Assembly (NCBI RefSeq): GCF_000472445.1 | Contig: NZ_AXAJ01000007.1 | Span: forward strand, 248,750 to 312,749 | Source: Burkholderia sp. WSM2230 | GTDB lineage: Bacteria > Pseudomonadota > Gammaproteobacteria > Burkholderiales > Burkholderiaceae | Reading direction: 5' to 3' | Length of the DNA stretch: 64,000 nt | Part shown: piece after piece, positions 16,987 through 25,052 of the stretch | Numbering within the stretch: position 1 is the stretch's first letter | Layout of the letters: each line of letters opens with the position of its first letter | Program-made: the position numbers and the translations under genes | Notes under the pieces: generated by a model | Told to the model about the DNA's origin: nothing | The model's input: only the letters and a program-made list of their open reading frames with translations | Database searches by the model: none

Positions 16987-17679
16987 TTACACGGGACACG
17001 CTGTCGAGGTTTGACCCGCTACGAGGCGACGGGCGCGCGCCTCGGCGTCGAGGGCACGAATCGCGTCGGCAACATTTGCCGAGATTTGCTGAAGCGCCTT
17101 CCGATGCCCGGCGACCAGCGCATCGTTGCCCGCGCTGACCGGTTCGCTGACGATGCTGCGGCAGGTCAGCCCCGCCTGGTCGGATAGCCCGCGCACGCTC
17201 CACACCGCATCGATCAGCGCATGCGAGCCCGGCCAGGACTCGAAGCGCTGCACGTTCATGCTGACACGGTAGACCGGTACACCGGCAGGGCGCGGCGAGC
17301 GCGCGACGTCGAGCGTATCGAGACGCTGCGCGAGTTCCTGCGAGAGCGCCTGGCGGATTTCGTCGGCCGGCAAAGAAGCCCAACGCGTTTGCTCCAGCAC
17401 CTTCACGCGATTCGCGCCGGTCTGCATGACAAAGGCCGTTCTTGCGATTTGCGCGGGCACGTCGACGGCCGCAACGTCGATCAGCAGCGTGGGCGGCACA
17501 GCACTGCGACTCTTGCTGAGCGGAATGCCGCCGACCAGCGTATAAAAACCGCTCGGCGGCGACGAACACGCGCTAAGCGCGGCCACGCCTGTCAATCCCG
17601 TCCACGCCGCCAACGCGGCCAACGCCGCGAGTGAACGGCGCACTCCTGACACGCTCCGGCGGCCCTCATGGCGGCTCAT
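16987..17679 (-). CDS. pqiC: PqiC-type membrane integrity lipoprotein (ABC-type transport auxiliary)
   Basis: Outer-membrane-anchored partner of PqiB, 230 residues. The signal region ALAALAAWTGLTGVAALSACSS ends in lipobox LSAC. The PqiC domain follows with SGFYTLVGG, then LLIDVAAVDVPAQIARTAFV and RWASLPADEIRQALSQELAQRL, all typical of the YmbA/PqiC family. PqiC forms a ring at the outer membrane that receives the PqiB tunnel and so helps move lipids between membranes. Its start overlaps the pqiB stop as ATGA. An extra 15 Arg-rich residues lie before the hydrophobic core, so the true start could be slightly downstream. Confidence 0.88.
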   Translation of the reverse strand: MSRHEGRRSVSGVRRSLAALAALAAWTGLTGVAALSACSSPPSGFYTLVGGIPLSKSRSAVPPTLLIDVAAVDVPAQIARTAFVMQTGANRVKVLEQTRWASLPADEIRQALSQELAQRLDTLDVARSPRPAGVPVYRVSMNVQRFESWPGSHALIDAVWSVRGLSDQAGLTCRSIVSEPVSAGNDALVAGHRKALQQISANVADAIRALDAEARARRLVAGQTSTACPV

Positions 17680-19304
17680 GGCTGATCTCCTGTCTTGCCG
17701 CGCACAAGCGATTCCGGATGACGCTCCAGGTAATCGGCCAGCGCATTCAGCGACTGCAGCGTACGCGTGAGTTCCTGCAACGCCTGATGCATGTCGGACT
17801 GCATCGGTGAGTCCTGTTTGAGCGTGGCTTCGGCGGAACTGAATGTTTGCCTCGCGGCCGCGAGCGTGTCGCGCGCTTGCGGCATCACCTCCGTGCTCAA
17901 CTGCGCGAAGAGCTTGTCGGCATTCTTCAGCGAGTTGTTCAGATTGGCGCCGATCTGATCGAATGGAACGCGCTCCAGCTTCTTCGCAATCTCGGCGACC
18001 TGCGTTTGCAATGCGTCGAGCGAGTTCGGGATGGTCGGCAGTTCGAGCGGGTCGCGCGTAGCGTCGAATCTGACGGGCGCGGCTTTGGGGAAAACGTCGA
18101 GCGCGACATATAGCTGACCCGTCAGCAGATTGCCGGTGCGCAACTGTCCGCGCAGACCGCGCTCGACGAGTTGCCGCAGCAGTTGCTGGCTTTCGGCCGT
18201 GCCGAGTTCGGGAACCGGCGTGCCGTGAGCCCGGCGCTTCAGGCGGTCGGGATACAGTTCGATCGTCACGGGCATCGTGAAGCTACGCGTCTGCGGATCG
18301 TAGTCGACGCCGATATCCGTCACCTGGCCGAGCACGATGCCGCGGAAGTCGACGGCCGCGCCCACCGACAGGCCGCGCAGCGACTGATTGAATTTCATCA
18401 CGGCGCGCATGGGAGGGCCGTCCGGCGCGCGCATCGCATCGGCTTCGTCGGAGGCAAGACGGAAGCTCGTATAGTCCGCTGCCTGCGGTCCCGGCGCCTG
18501 GCCGGGCGGCGCGCGGAACGACAGGCCGCCAACCAGAATCGACGTGACGGATTGCGTGTTGACGACAAAGCCGTTGGAATCGAGCCGCACGTTGACGCCG
18601 CTTGCATGCCACCAGCGCGAGTTGGTGCCGACATACTGATCGTATGGCGCTGCCACGAACACCTGCATCGTCACGCCCTTGCCGTCCTTGTCGAGCGAGA
18701 GGCCGTACACCTGGCCGACCTGCACGCGCCGGTAGAAGATGGGCGAGCCGATGTCGATAGAGCCCAGCGAATCGCCATGCAGCGTGAAGCGATGGCCTTT
18801 CTGGTCGGCGGTAACGGGCGGCGGCGCCTCGAGTCCGACGAAGGTGTCGTACGTTTCTTTCGAGCGGCCCGCGTCTACGCCGATATAAGCGCCTGAGAGC
18901 AGCGTGCCGATTCCGCTGACGCCGCTCGCGCCGATCCGCGGACGTACCACCCAGAAGCGCGTGTCCTTCACCGCGAAGTCTTCGGCCTGCTTGCTCAGTT
19001 GCACCGTCACCTCCACATGCGAATGATCCTTCGAGAGCGTGATCGCCTTGACCGCACCGATCATCACGTCCTTGTACTTGACCTGTGTCTTGCCAGGTTC
19101 GAGACCTTCAGCGTTGTTGAAACTGATCGTGATCTGCGGGCCGCGTTCGGTGACCGACTTGACGACGAGCCCGATGCCGACCAGCGCCGCGATGAGCGGC
19201 ACCACCCAGACGAGAGAGGGCAGCCAGCCGCGGCGCGGCTCGATGCCAGGATCGGGCGCGTCCGGCATGTCCGGTGGCGTGGCAGGGTCTTGCGTGCTAT
19301 TCAT
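17676..19304 (-). CDS. pqiB: intermembrane transport protein PqiB (three MCE domains)
   Basis: A 542-residue inner-membrane protein whose periplasmic part forms a stacked MCE tunnel for lipid traffic. There is one N-terminal transmembrane helix (LPSLVWVVPLIAALVGIGLVV), then three MCE repeats: ISFNNAEGLEPGKTQVKYKD, FTLHGDSLGSIDIGSPIFYR and a third around FNQSLRGLSVGAAVDFRGIV. A long C-terminal helical region with NNSLKNADKLFAQLSTEV forms the needle. It overlaps the end of the downstream-half pqiA gene by 8 bases and the start of pqiC by 4, so the order pqiA-pqiA-pqiB-pqiC is one operon. Confidence 0.94.
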   Translation of the reverse strand: MNSTQDPATPPDMPDAPDPGIEPRRGWLPSLVWVVPLIAALVGIGLVVKSVTERGPQITISFNNAEGLEPGKTQVKYKDVMIGAVKAITLSKDHSHVEVTVQLSKQAEDFAVKDTRFWVVRPRIGASGVSGIGTLLSGAYIGVDAGRSKETYDTFVGLEAPPPVTADQKGHRFTLHGDSLGSIDIGSPIFYRRVQVGQVYGLSLDKDGKGVTMQVFVAAPYDQYVGTNSRWWHASGVNVRLDSNGFVVNTQSVTSILVGGLSFRAPPGQAPGPQAADYTSFRLASDEADAMRAPDGPPMRAVMKFNQSLRGLSVGAAVDFRGIVLGQVTDIGVDYDPQTRSFTMPVTIELYPDRLKRRAHGTPVPELGTAESQQLLRQLVERGLRGQLRTGNLLTGQLYVALDVFPKAAPVRFDATRDPLELPTIPNSLDALQTQVAEIAKKLERVPFDQIGANLNNSLKNADKLFAQLSTEVMPQARDTLAAARQTFSSAEATLKQDSPMQSDMHQALQELTRTLQSLNALADYLERHPESLVRGKTGDQP

Positions 19305-19959
19305 GAGGCGCCTCTGTAACGGGGCGGGACGTGGGCGGGTTGCCGCCCTCGACGTTGTCCCAGATGAGTCGCGGGTCGAATTGCATGGAAGCCAACATCG
19401 TGAGGATCACTACGCAACCGAACGCCAGCGCGCCGGGTCCCGCGGTGATCACCGCGAGCGATTCGAAGCGCACCAGCGCGACGGTCAGCGTGATGACGAA
19501 CACGTCGAGCATCGACCAGCGGCCGATGCGCTCCACGACCCGGTACAGCTTCACGCGTTCCATCGGGCGCCATGCGGAGCGGCGCTGCGCGCTGGCGGCG
19601 AGCAGCACGAGCACAGTGAGCTTGAGCATCGGCACAAGAATGCTCGCAACGAACACGATGATGGCGAGCGGCCACGACCCCGAGGTCCAGAAATAGATCA
19701 CGCCGCTGATGATCGTGTCGTCTTCCGAGCCGACCAGCGACGAGGTATGCATGACGGGCAGCAGATTGGCCGGCACATACAGAATCGCGGCCGAGATCAG
19801 CAAAGCCCACGTGCGCGAAAGGCTGTCGGGATTGCGGCGATGCAGCGGCGCGCCGCAGCGCGCACAGTGCTGCGCCGCGTGGCCTGGCGTGCGGCGCGCG
19901 ACGCGCCCGCATGCGTGGCAGGCGAGCAGTCCGGCATGGGATGCAGTGAGTGTCTTCAT
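19297..19959 (-). CDS. pqiA: PqiA family membrane protein, second half-size copy
   Basis: A 220-residue inner-membrane protein matching one half of E. coli PqiA. The N-terminal zinc-ribbon cysteines are CHACG and CARCG, followed by four membrane segments (SRTWALLISAAILYVPANLL, AIIVFVASILVPMLKL and others). The family motif SLVGSEDDTIISGVIYFWTSG and the VFVITLTVALVRFESLAV span are present. E. coli PqiA carries two such modules in one chain; here they are encoded by two adjacent genes 15 bases apart. It probably works with PqiB as the inner-membrane end of the lipid conduit. Confidence 0.9.
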   Translation of the reverse strand: MKTLTASHAGLLACHACGRVARRTPGHAAQHCARCGAPLHRRNPDSLSRTWALLISAAILYVPANLLPVMHTSSLVGSEDDTIISGVIYFWTSGSWPLAIIVFVASILVPMLKLTVLVLLAASAQRRSAWRPMERVKLYRVVERIGRWSMLDVFVITLTVALVRFESLAVITAGPGALAFGCVVILTMLASMQFDPRLIWDNVEGGNPPTSRPVTEAPHE

Positions 19960-19974
19960 CGCGTTGGCCAGTGT

Positions 19975-20655
19975 TTATGCCGTGCGCCGCACGGCGCGGC
20001 GCTTTCCGGCGAGTGGCGGCGCCTGTGGCCCTTTTGCCCCGCGCGACGCGTTCGGAATTTCGTCTGCGAGGTCCCACAGCGTGCGCGGATCGAACATGAC
20101 GACGAGCACGAGCATCAGCGTCAGCGCGCCGAATGCGAACAGTGCCGCGCCGGGAATCACGCGGGCGAGACTAACCATCTTCCCGATCGTGACGAGCACG
20201 CCGAGCATGAAGACCTCGATCATGCCCCACGGCCGCACGAACTGGATTGCGCGCAGTACGCGATTGAAGCCAGGCGGCACATAGCGTTGACGAATCGCGA
20301 CCAGCACGTACAGCAGCGCGGCGAGTTCGGTCAGCGGGAACAGCACCGTCGAGCAGAACACCATGGCCGCGACCAGTTGCATGTCCTGGTTCCAGAGCGC
20401 GACCAGCGCACCAAACAGGCTGGTGCGCGACGTAATACCGCCGGTTTCCAGTTCGAGGATGGGAGAGCCGAGTGCGATCACGAACGTGAACAATGACGCA
20501 AGCGTCAGTGCGCAAATGCCGTCGAGCCGGCGCGACATACCTCGGTACAGGATCGCGCCGCAGCGCAGGCAGCGCGCGCATGACTTTCCGCTGAGGCGAG
20601 GCTTGCTGAACAGCGCGTCGCACTCGTGGCAGGCAATCAGGTTTTCGTCGTTCAT
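19975..20655 (-). CDS. pqiA: PqiA family membrane protein, first half-size copy
   Basis: A 226-residue paralogue of the following gene and first in the pqi operon. The zinc ribbon is CHECD and CLRCG, then ICALTLASLFTFVIALGSPI and further membrane spans, including MIEVFMLGVLVTIGKMVSLA. Like its neighbour it represents one module of the fused E. coli PqiA. The C-terminal end is basic (GKRRAVRRTA). The gene starts at ATG 20655, 89 bases from the end of the DUF2950 gene, which runs on the same strand, so some readthrough from there is possible. Confidence 0.9.
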   Translation of the reverse strand: MNDENLIACHECDALFSKPRLSGKSCARCLRCGAILYRGMSRRLDGICALTLASLFTFVIALGSPILELETGGITSRTSLFGALVALWNQDMQLVAAMVFCSTVLFPLTELAALLYVLVAIRQRYVPPGFNRVLRAIQFVRPWGMIEVFMLGVLVTIGKMVSLARVIPGAALFAFGALTLMLVLVVMFDPRTLWDLADEIPNASRGAKGPQAPPLAGKRRAVRRTA

Positions 20656-20744
20656 GCGGACATCGGCGTCAGTATCGGCGATGACGGCGGCACAGCGCCG
20701 CTGTCATCGCTGGTTGCGTCACTCGCGGCGCACGCACGGCACAT

Positions 20745-21689
20745 TCACGGCACTACGGGCTGCCATGACGGATCGGGATCGAACGATCTGAGCGCCGCGG
20801 CTTTGCGCGACGAATCGTGCCCGAGGTTCTTCTGATAAACCTGGCCATCCTGATTGATGATGAAGCTCATCACGCCGGTCTTGCCATATTCCGCAGGCCA
20901 CGCAACGAGGGCATAGCCTTTGGCCAGCGTGCCATTCTCCCCATAGTCGAGCGCACCGCCTTTCGCATGCGGACCCTGCGCGCCCAGAATGCGGAAGTGA
21001 TAGCCGTGGTAACCGTCCTTGCTGACCGAGCCGATTTTCGGCATCGCGGCTGCGAGCGGACCGAGGGGGCTCTCCGCTTCGCCGGCAGCGGTGGGCCAGT
21101 AAAGTCCGTCGCGCTGGCCGGGCGTGCTGATCAGGCGCTGCGCGTAGTGTCCAGTTAACGTGCGGTAATCGCGCTGCGCGTCGAGATAGGCGAGCGAGGT
21201 CATGATCGCCGCGCGTTCGTTGCGGCCGATCCGGCGCGTGAGGATTTCGTCGCTGCCCGCCGCGGGATCGAAGCGCCAGCCGCTTTCCGCCTGCACGAGC
21301 GGAATCGGCAGCGTCCAGCCGCTCGTGCCGACCGACAGATGCTTGCTTGGGCGGCCGTGAAGCGGCTCGGCGTCGTCGATTATGCGGTGGCCCGCAGCCC
21401 ACGCGCCCAGGAAGTCGTAGATGTCTTCCTCTCCGACGTCCTTCGACGGAATAAAGCGGTTGTAGTACTTGCCGAGCACGTGCTGCATCGCCGCGTGGTC
21501 GTTGGTGGCGAGCGCGTCGACGAAGGCGTTCACGGCGGCGTCCGGGGTCGGATAGACAGCTTGCGCGTGCGCCGGTGCAGTGCTGACGAACAGCGCCGAC
21601 AGCGCGAGCGCCGTGCGGGCAAGATGACGGGACAAGCGCTGTGCGGTGACTTTCGCGACGCAAGCGCGAATCGATTCGATGTGGTTCAT
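20745..21689 (-). CDS. DUF2950 family exported protein
   Basis: A 314-residue exported protein with a signal peptide (LARTALALSALFVSTAPAHAQA). The DUF2950 pattern is visible: YPTPDAAVNAFVDALATNDH, FIPSKDVGEEDIYDFLGAW, FDPAAGSDEILTRRIGRNE and a C-terminal YGENGTLAKGYALVAWPAEYG then VMSFIINQDGQVYQKNLG. The function of the family is not known to me. AGGAGC precedes ATG 21689, and it follows the DUF3300 gene by 19 bases on the same strand. The two families are commonly neighbours, suggesting a joint envelope role. Confidence 0.88.
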   Translation of the reverse strand: MNHIESIRACVAKVTAQRLSRHLARTALALSALFVSTAPAHAQAVYPTPDAAVNAFVDALATNDHAAMQHVLGKYYNRFIPSKDVGEEDIYDFLGAWAAGHRIIDDAEPLHGRPSKHLSVGTSGWTLPIPLVQAESGWRFDPAAGSDEILTRRIGRNERAAIMTSLAYLDAQRDYRTLTGHYAQRLISTPGQRDGLYWPTAAGEAESPLGPLAAAMPKIGSVSKDGYHGYHFRILGAQGPHAKGGALDYGENGTLAKGYALVAWPAEYGKTGVMSFIINQDGQVYQKNLGHDSSRKAAALRSFDPDPSWQPVVP

Positions 21690-21708
21690 GAGCGGCTCCT
21701 GGTATCGT

Positions 21709-22989
21709 TCAACGTTGGCGTCCTAAGTGGCGCTGTCCGCCGCCGCCCGCTCCAAAACCGCCATGTGGCTGTGCGCCGCCTGCACCCGCCGCATTGTGTG
21801 GTTGCCCTCCGCCGCCGCCGCCGAAGCCGACGCGTTCCTGGCCACCGGCGCCGCCAAAGTCATTGCGCGCGCCGGCCTGCGCCTGGCGACTCGCTTGCCC
21901 GCGCTGAATGTCCTGCTGCGCGGCCGCGCCGTTGCCTGCGCCGCGCAGCGCGTTGTCGCGGTTCACGTTCTGCGCGCGGGCCTGAATGTTGCCGGCGTTC
22001 GGGCTGCCATGCTGAATGCCGTGCAGACGCTCGCTCGCGCTGCCGCCCAGGTTCTGCCCGGTGCGGTTCTGCAACGCCTGCTGCGCCTGCGCGCGCGAGG
22101 CGGACACGTCGCGCCCACGGTAAGCGTCGCGCTGCACGCCGCCGGGATTCGCGGATGCATTGCGGTTGAACGTGGTATCGCGGTTCCATCGGGTCGTGTT
22201 GCTGTTGACGTCGAGGCGCCGGTTCACGTTGATGTTGTTGTACCGGTTCACATTGATGTTGACGCTGTGGTTGTTCCAGTTGACGTCGCTCCACAGCGCG
22301 CTCGTAATCGCGACGCCCACGCCGAACGCGAGGCCGGCAGCGAGTCCGCTCGCCGCCGCATAGCCAGGGGGCGGCGGCACATAGACCGGTGGATAGGCAG
22401 GGTAGGGCCACGTGCCATACACCACCGTTGGGTTATAGGTGGGCACGTAGACGACCTGCGGGTTGGCCGGCACGATCTGAATGGTGCTCTGCTCGACAAT
22501 GACCTTTTGCTGCTCACTGGTCTTGAGGTTGCCTGCCTGCTGCGCCTGTTTACGCAGACGCTGAACGGAGTCCATCACGTCGTTCGGCTGCGCGAGAAAT
22601 GCATTGCCGAGCTGTGCGACCCAGTCGGGCTTCGAGGCCATCGTCGCAAGCACCTGGGGAAACGCCACCAGCGATTGCACGCTCGGGTCCCACGGCTCGC
22701 CGGCGACTGCTCTTACCGCGTCGTCGCCCTTGACGTTGGGGTTGGACCTCGACCAGGAGGCAGCCGCCGCAATGTCCTGCGGGAAAGTGGACGCCATCAG
22801 CACTTGCGCGAGCAGTGCGTCGGGATAGAGCGCGACGGACGCAGTCAGCGAATCGAGCTGCTGATTCGACATCTTCGCAGTGGTTTGCGCATGGGCCGCG
22901 GGAACCGCGGCATCGAACATGACCGGCGAGCCGGCCAGTATGGCAAGCGCGATCAGCGTTGCCCTCTGGTGTGCGCCTGAGCGTTTCAC
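21709..22989 (-). CDS. DUF3300 domain-containing exported protein
   Basis: A 426-residue exported protein. After the signal peptide (TLIALAILAGSPVMFDAAVPA) comes the DUF3300 domain with LDSLTASVALYPDALLAQVL, WDPSVQSLVAFPQVLATMA and the strand IVPANPQVVYVPTYNPTVVY. A glycine-rich membrane-like segment (ASGLAAGLAFGVGVAITSAL) follows, then a 180-residue low-complexity tail rich in Asn, Gln, Arg and Gly that ends in glycine runs. Start GTG 22989 is chosen because GGAG lies 8 bases upstream; a frame extension to 23058 has no ribosome site. Its role is unknown; adjacency with DUF2950 is conserved in proteobacteria. Confidence 0.88.
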   Translation of the reverse strand: MKRSGAHQRATLIALAILAGSPVMFDAAVPAAHAQTTAKMSNQQLDSLTASVALYPDALLAQVLMASTFPQDIAAAASWSRSNPNVKGDDAVRAVAGEPWDPSVQSLVAFPQVLATMASKPDWVAQLGNAFLAQPNDVMDSVQRLRKQAQQAGNLKTSEQQKVIVEQSTIQIVPANPQVVYVPTYNPTVVYGTWPYPAYPPVYVPPPPGYAAASGLAAGLAFGVGVAITSALWSDVNWNNHSVNINVNRYNNINVNRRLDVNSNTTRWNRDTTFNRNASANPGGVQRDAYRGRDVSASRAQAQQALQNRTGQNLGGSASERLHGIQHGSPNAGNIQARAQNVNRDNALRGAGNGAAAQQDIQRGQASRQAQAGARNDFGGAGGQERVGFGGGGGGQPHNAAGAGGAQPHGGFGAGGGGQRHLGRQR

Positions 22990-23580
22990 GATGAAATCTC
23001 CGTGTTTCGAAGTTGCACGTCTCGTTGTGGTGTGGGTGAGAGCGAACCCGGCTTGCACGCCCGCGCATGAGCTTCTTGCGTCGTCAGCGGCGTGACAAGC
23101 ATCGGACTGCGAAATGCCATGGGTCTGAACCAGATGTTTTGCGGCAAGACGTGAGGCCCTTGTGTGGAATGCTTCGGCTCTTTCAATGGCGAGATTATTA
23201 GCTCCCTTCCATACGGAATTGCAATGCTTGAGCCAAACAAATTCAAGTTGAAGTTGGCGACAGGATGACCTAAGGCAGCGCTATTCAGGAAGGATGCCAA
23301 AGTAAGCAAAGCGGGTCCGGAAAAATACAGGTATATCTAATCATAGGCTTGCTTTTAGCAATGGCCTTTCCTATCTTCGATGCGAGGGGCATTGCTGGTG
23401 ACGTGCATCGTAGCGCACGAATCAGTGCGCGCAGTGTTAAGTAAAGCTGATCGCGTTTAGCTGCAGTGCTCTCGGTGGCAGGAATCCTGTTAAGTAAGAT
23501 GCTTTACGTTCGAGCTGCGCCGGTCCCGGGTCATGCCGCCAACGTCGAACCCATCAGCTTTCCTTAAGACAAGGATTCAA
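22990..23580. other. 590-base intergenic region with a direct repeat
   Basis: No coding signal is seen between the divergent DUF3300 and glycine-zipper genes. The stretch is less GC-rich than its neighbours and has a 10-bp direct repeat, TGTTAAGTAA, at 23435-23444 and 23488-23497 (53 bases apart). It probably contains the two divergent promoters; the repeat could be a regulator site for the plus-strand genes. Confidence 0.35.
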
Positions 23581-24030
23581 ATGAAGCGATTCGCCGCAGT
23601 GGTTCTCGCAAGTGCGAGTGCGCTCGCCTTTGCTCAGAAACCGGCCACATATCCCGCGCATGGACAAAGTCAACAGCAGCAGATCTCGGACGACGGCGCG
23701 TGTTACGCCTGGGCGAAGCAGAGCACCGGCATCGATCCGGCTGTCGTCGCGCAGACGCCCCCGCCACCAGCGGGACCAACCGGCGCGCGCGTCCGGGGCG
23801 CGGCGCGAGGCGCGGCCGCCGGCGCACTGGTCGGCGAAGTGAGCGGCAATGACGCCGGCCACGGCGCCGCGGTGGGCGCAACCGCGGGCGCGCTCGCCGG
23901 CGGCGTGCGCAGCCGTCAGCAGCACGCAGCACAGGCGCAGGCCGCCGCGTCGTCCCAGCAATCGGCGATGAACACCTATTGGCATGCGTACGGCGCGTGC
24001 ATGCAAGGCAAGGGCTATACGGTCCAATAG
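23581..24030 (+). CDS. small exported protein with glycine-zipper segment
   Basis: A 149-residue exported protein. A signal peptide (MKRFAAVVLASASALAFA) precedes a segment with the conserved Asp-Gly-Ala-Cys-Tyr-Ala-Trp-Ala pattern (ISDDGACYAWAKQSTGIDPA). A glycine-zipper region follows (ARVRGAARGAAAGALVGEVS, AAVGATAGALAGGV), and the end is YWHAYGACMQGKGYTVQ. Two conserved cysteines could pair. Such proteins associate with or insert into membranes; no specific role is known. AAGG lies before ATG 23581. The porin-like gene starts 8 bases after its stop, so they are cotranscribed. Confidence 0.78.
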   Translation: MKRFAAVVLASASALAFAQKPATYPAHGQSQQQQISDDGACYAWAKQSTGIDPAVVAQTPPPPAGPTGARVRGAARGAAAGALVGEVSGNDAGHGAAVGATAGALAGGVRSRQQHAAQAQAAASSQQSAMNTYWHAYGACMQGKGYTVQ

Positions 24031-24038
24031 GGGGCGGC

Positions 24039-25046
24039 ATGAAGGCAATTGCATCGACGCAGCGCGCCTCGGCGCTGGAGAGACTCGGCGCATCGCGTCC
24101 GGCGACCCGGGGGACGGCGGCGCGCCTCGCTCTCGCCGCGGCGGCGCTCGCGTGCGTCCACGCCAGCGAGTGCGTCGCAACAGAAGGCGGAGTGGGCAGA
24201 CCCGTTACCGGCGAGCAGGTGTCGCCGTACGCAGGCGTGGTGCCGCCCACCTCCGACTGGATCGTTTCTTTTGCAACCATCTACTACGAAGGTTCGCTCG
24301 GCGCATCGAAAACGGTGCCGGTGTCGGGAAATGTCACGCGAGGTCTCAACTATCAGGTGGTCTACACGATCGCGGACGTGCTGAAACCTTGGGGTGTCAC
24401 GTGGGGCGGATGGAATTTCGCCTCGCTCGTCGGCGTGCCTGTGCAGTACACCCATGCGTCGAGCTTCAACGGCATCCTTCCCAACGATCACTCGACTGAG
24501 TTCGCCGATCTGTTTTTCGTGCCGGTGATCGCGGGCTACCATCTCACGAAGACGGACCACGTGGCACTCAGCGTGCAGATTTTTGCGCCGACGGGTTCGT
24601 ATAGTACGAGCCGTCTCGCCAATGCCGGCGAGAACACGTGGACCTTCACGCCGACCATTGCGTACACGCATCTGATCCCTTCGGAGAATATCGAACTGAC
24701 GGTCAACTACGGTATCGGCTTCTATACGCCGAACAGCAGCACGCACTATCACAACGCGCCCGTCAGCGTGCTCGATATGCTCGCGCTCAAACGTTTTCAG
24801 AGCGGGTGGGGCGTGGGCGTGGTGGGCGGCTATATCCAGCAGCTCGCCGACGACAGCGGCGGCATCGCGGACCGGGTCGGCGGCGCGCGCGGCCACGCCT
24901 GGGGCCTGGGTCCGATGGTCACGTGGTCGGGCAAGGTGTCGAAAACGCCGGTATCGGCCGCGCTGCGCTGGGTCAACGAAGTGCAGGCGAGCCACCGGCC
25001 CAGGGGCAACTCGGTACAGCTTTCGGTCAGCGCGACGTTCGAGTAG
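24039..25046 (+). CDS. MetA-pathway phenol degradation-type outer-membrane transporter (SphA-like)
   Basis: A 335-residue beta-barrel protein of the family formerly linked to phenol meta-cleavage clusters. A rather long N-terminal export signal (LALAAAALACVHASECVATE) is followed by alternating beta strands such as YQVVYTIADVLKPWGVTWGG, VPVIAGYHLTKTDHVALSVQ, TFTPTIAYTHLI and a C-terminal strand ending VSATFE, as expected for outer-membrane insertion by aromatic residue. The family is thought to take up hydrophobic compounds. GGGGGCGG precedes ATG 24039. No catabolic gene is adjacent, so the substrate is unknown. Confidence 0.8.
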   Translation: MKAIASTQRASALERLGASRPATRGTAARLALAAAALACVHASECVATEGGVGRPVTGEQVSPYAGVVPPTSDWIVSFATIYYEGSLGASKTVPVSGNVTRGLNYQVVYTIADVLKPWGVTWGGWNFASLVGVPVQYTHASSFNGILPNDHSTEFADLFFVPVIAGYHLTKTDHVALSVQIFAPTGSYSTSRLANAGENTWTFTPTIAYTHLIPSENIELTVNYGIGFYTPNSSTHYHNAPVSVLDMLALKRFQSGWGVGVVGGYIQQLADDSGGIADRVGGARGHAWGLGPMVTWSGKVSKTPVSAALRWVNEVQASHRPRGNSVQLSVSATFE

Positions 25047-25052
25047 CGCCGA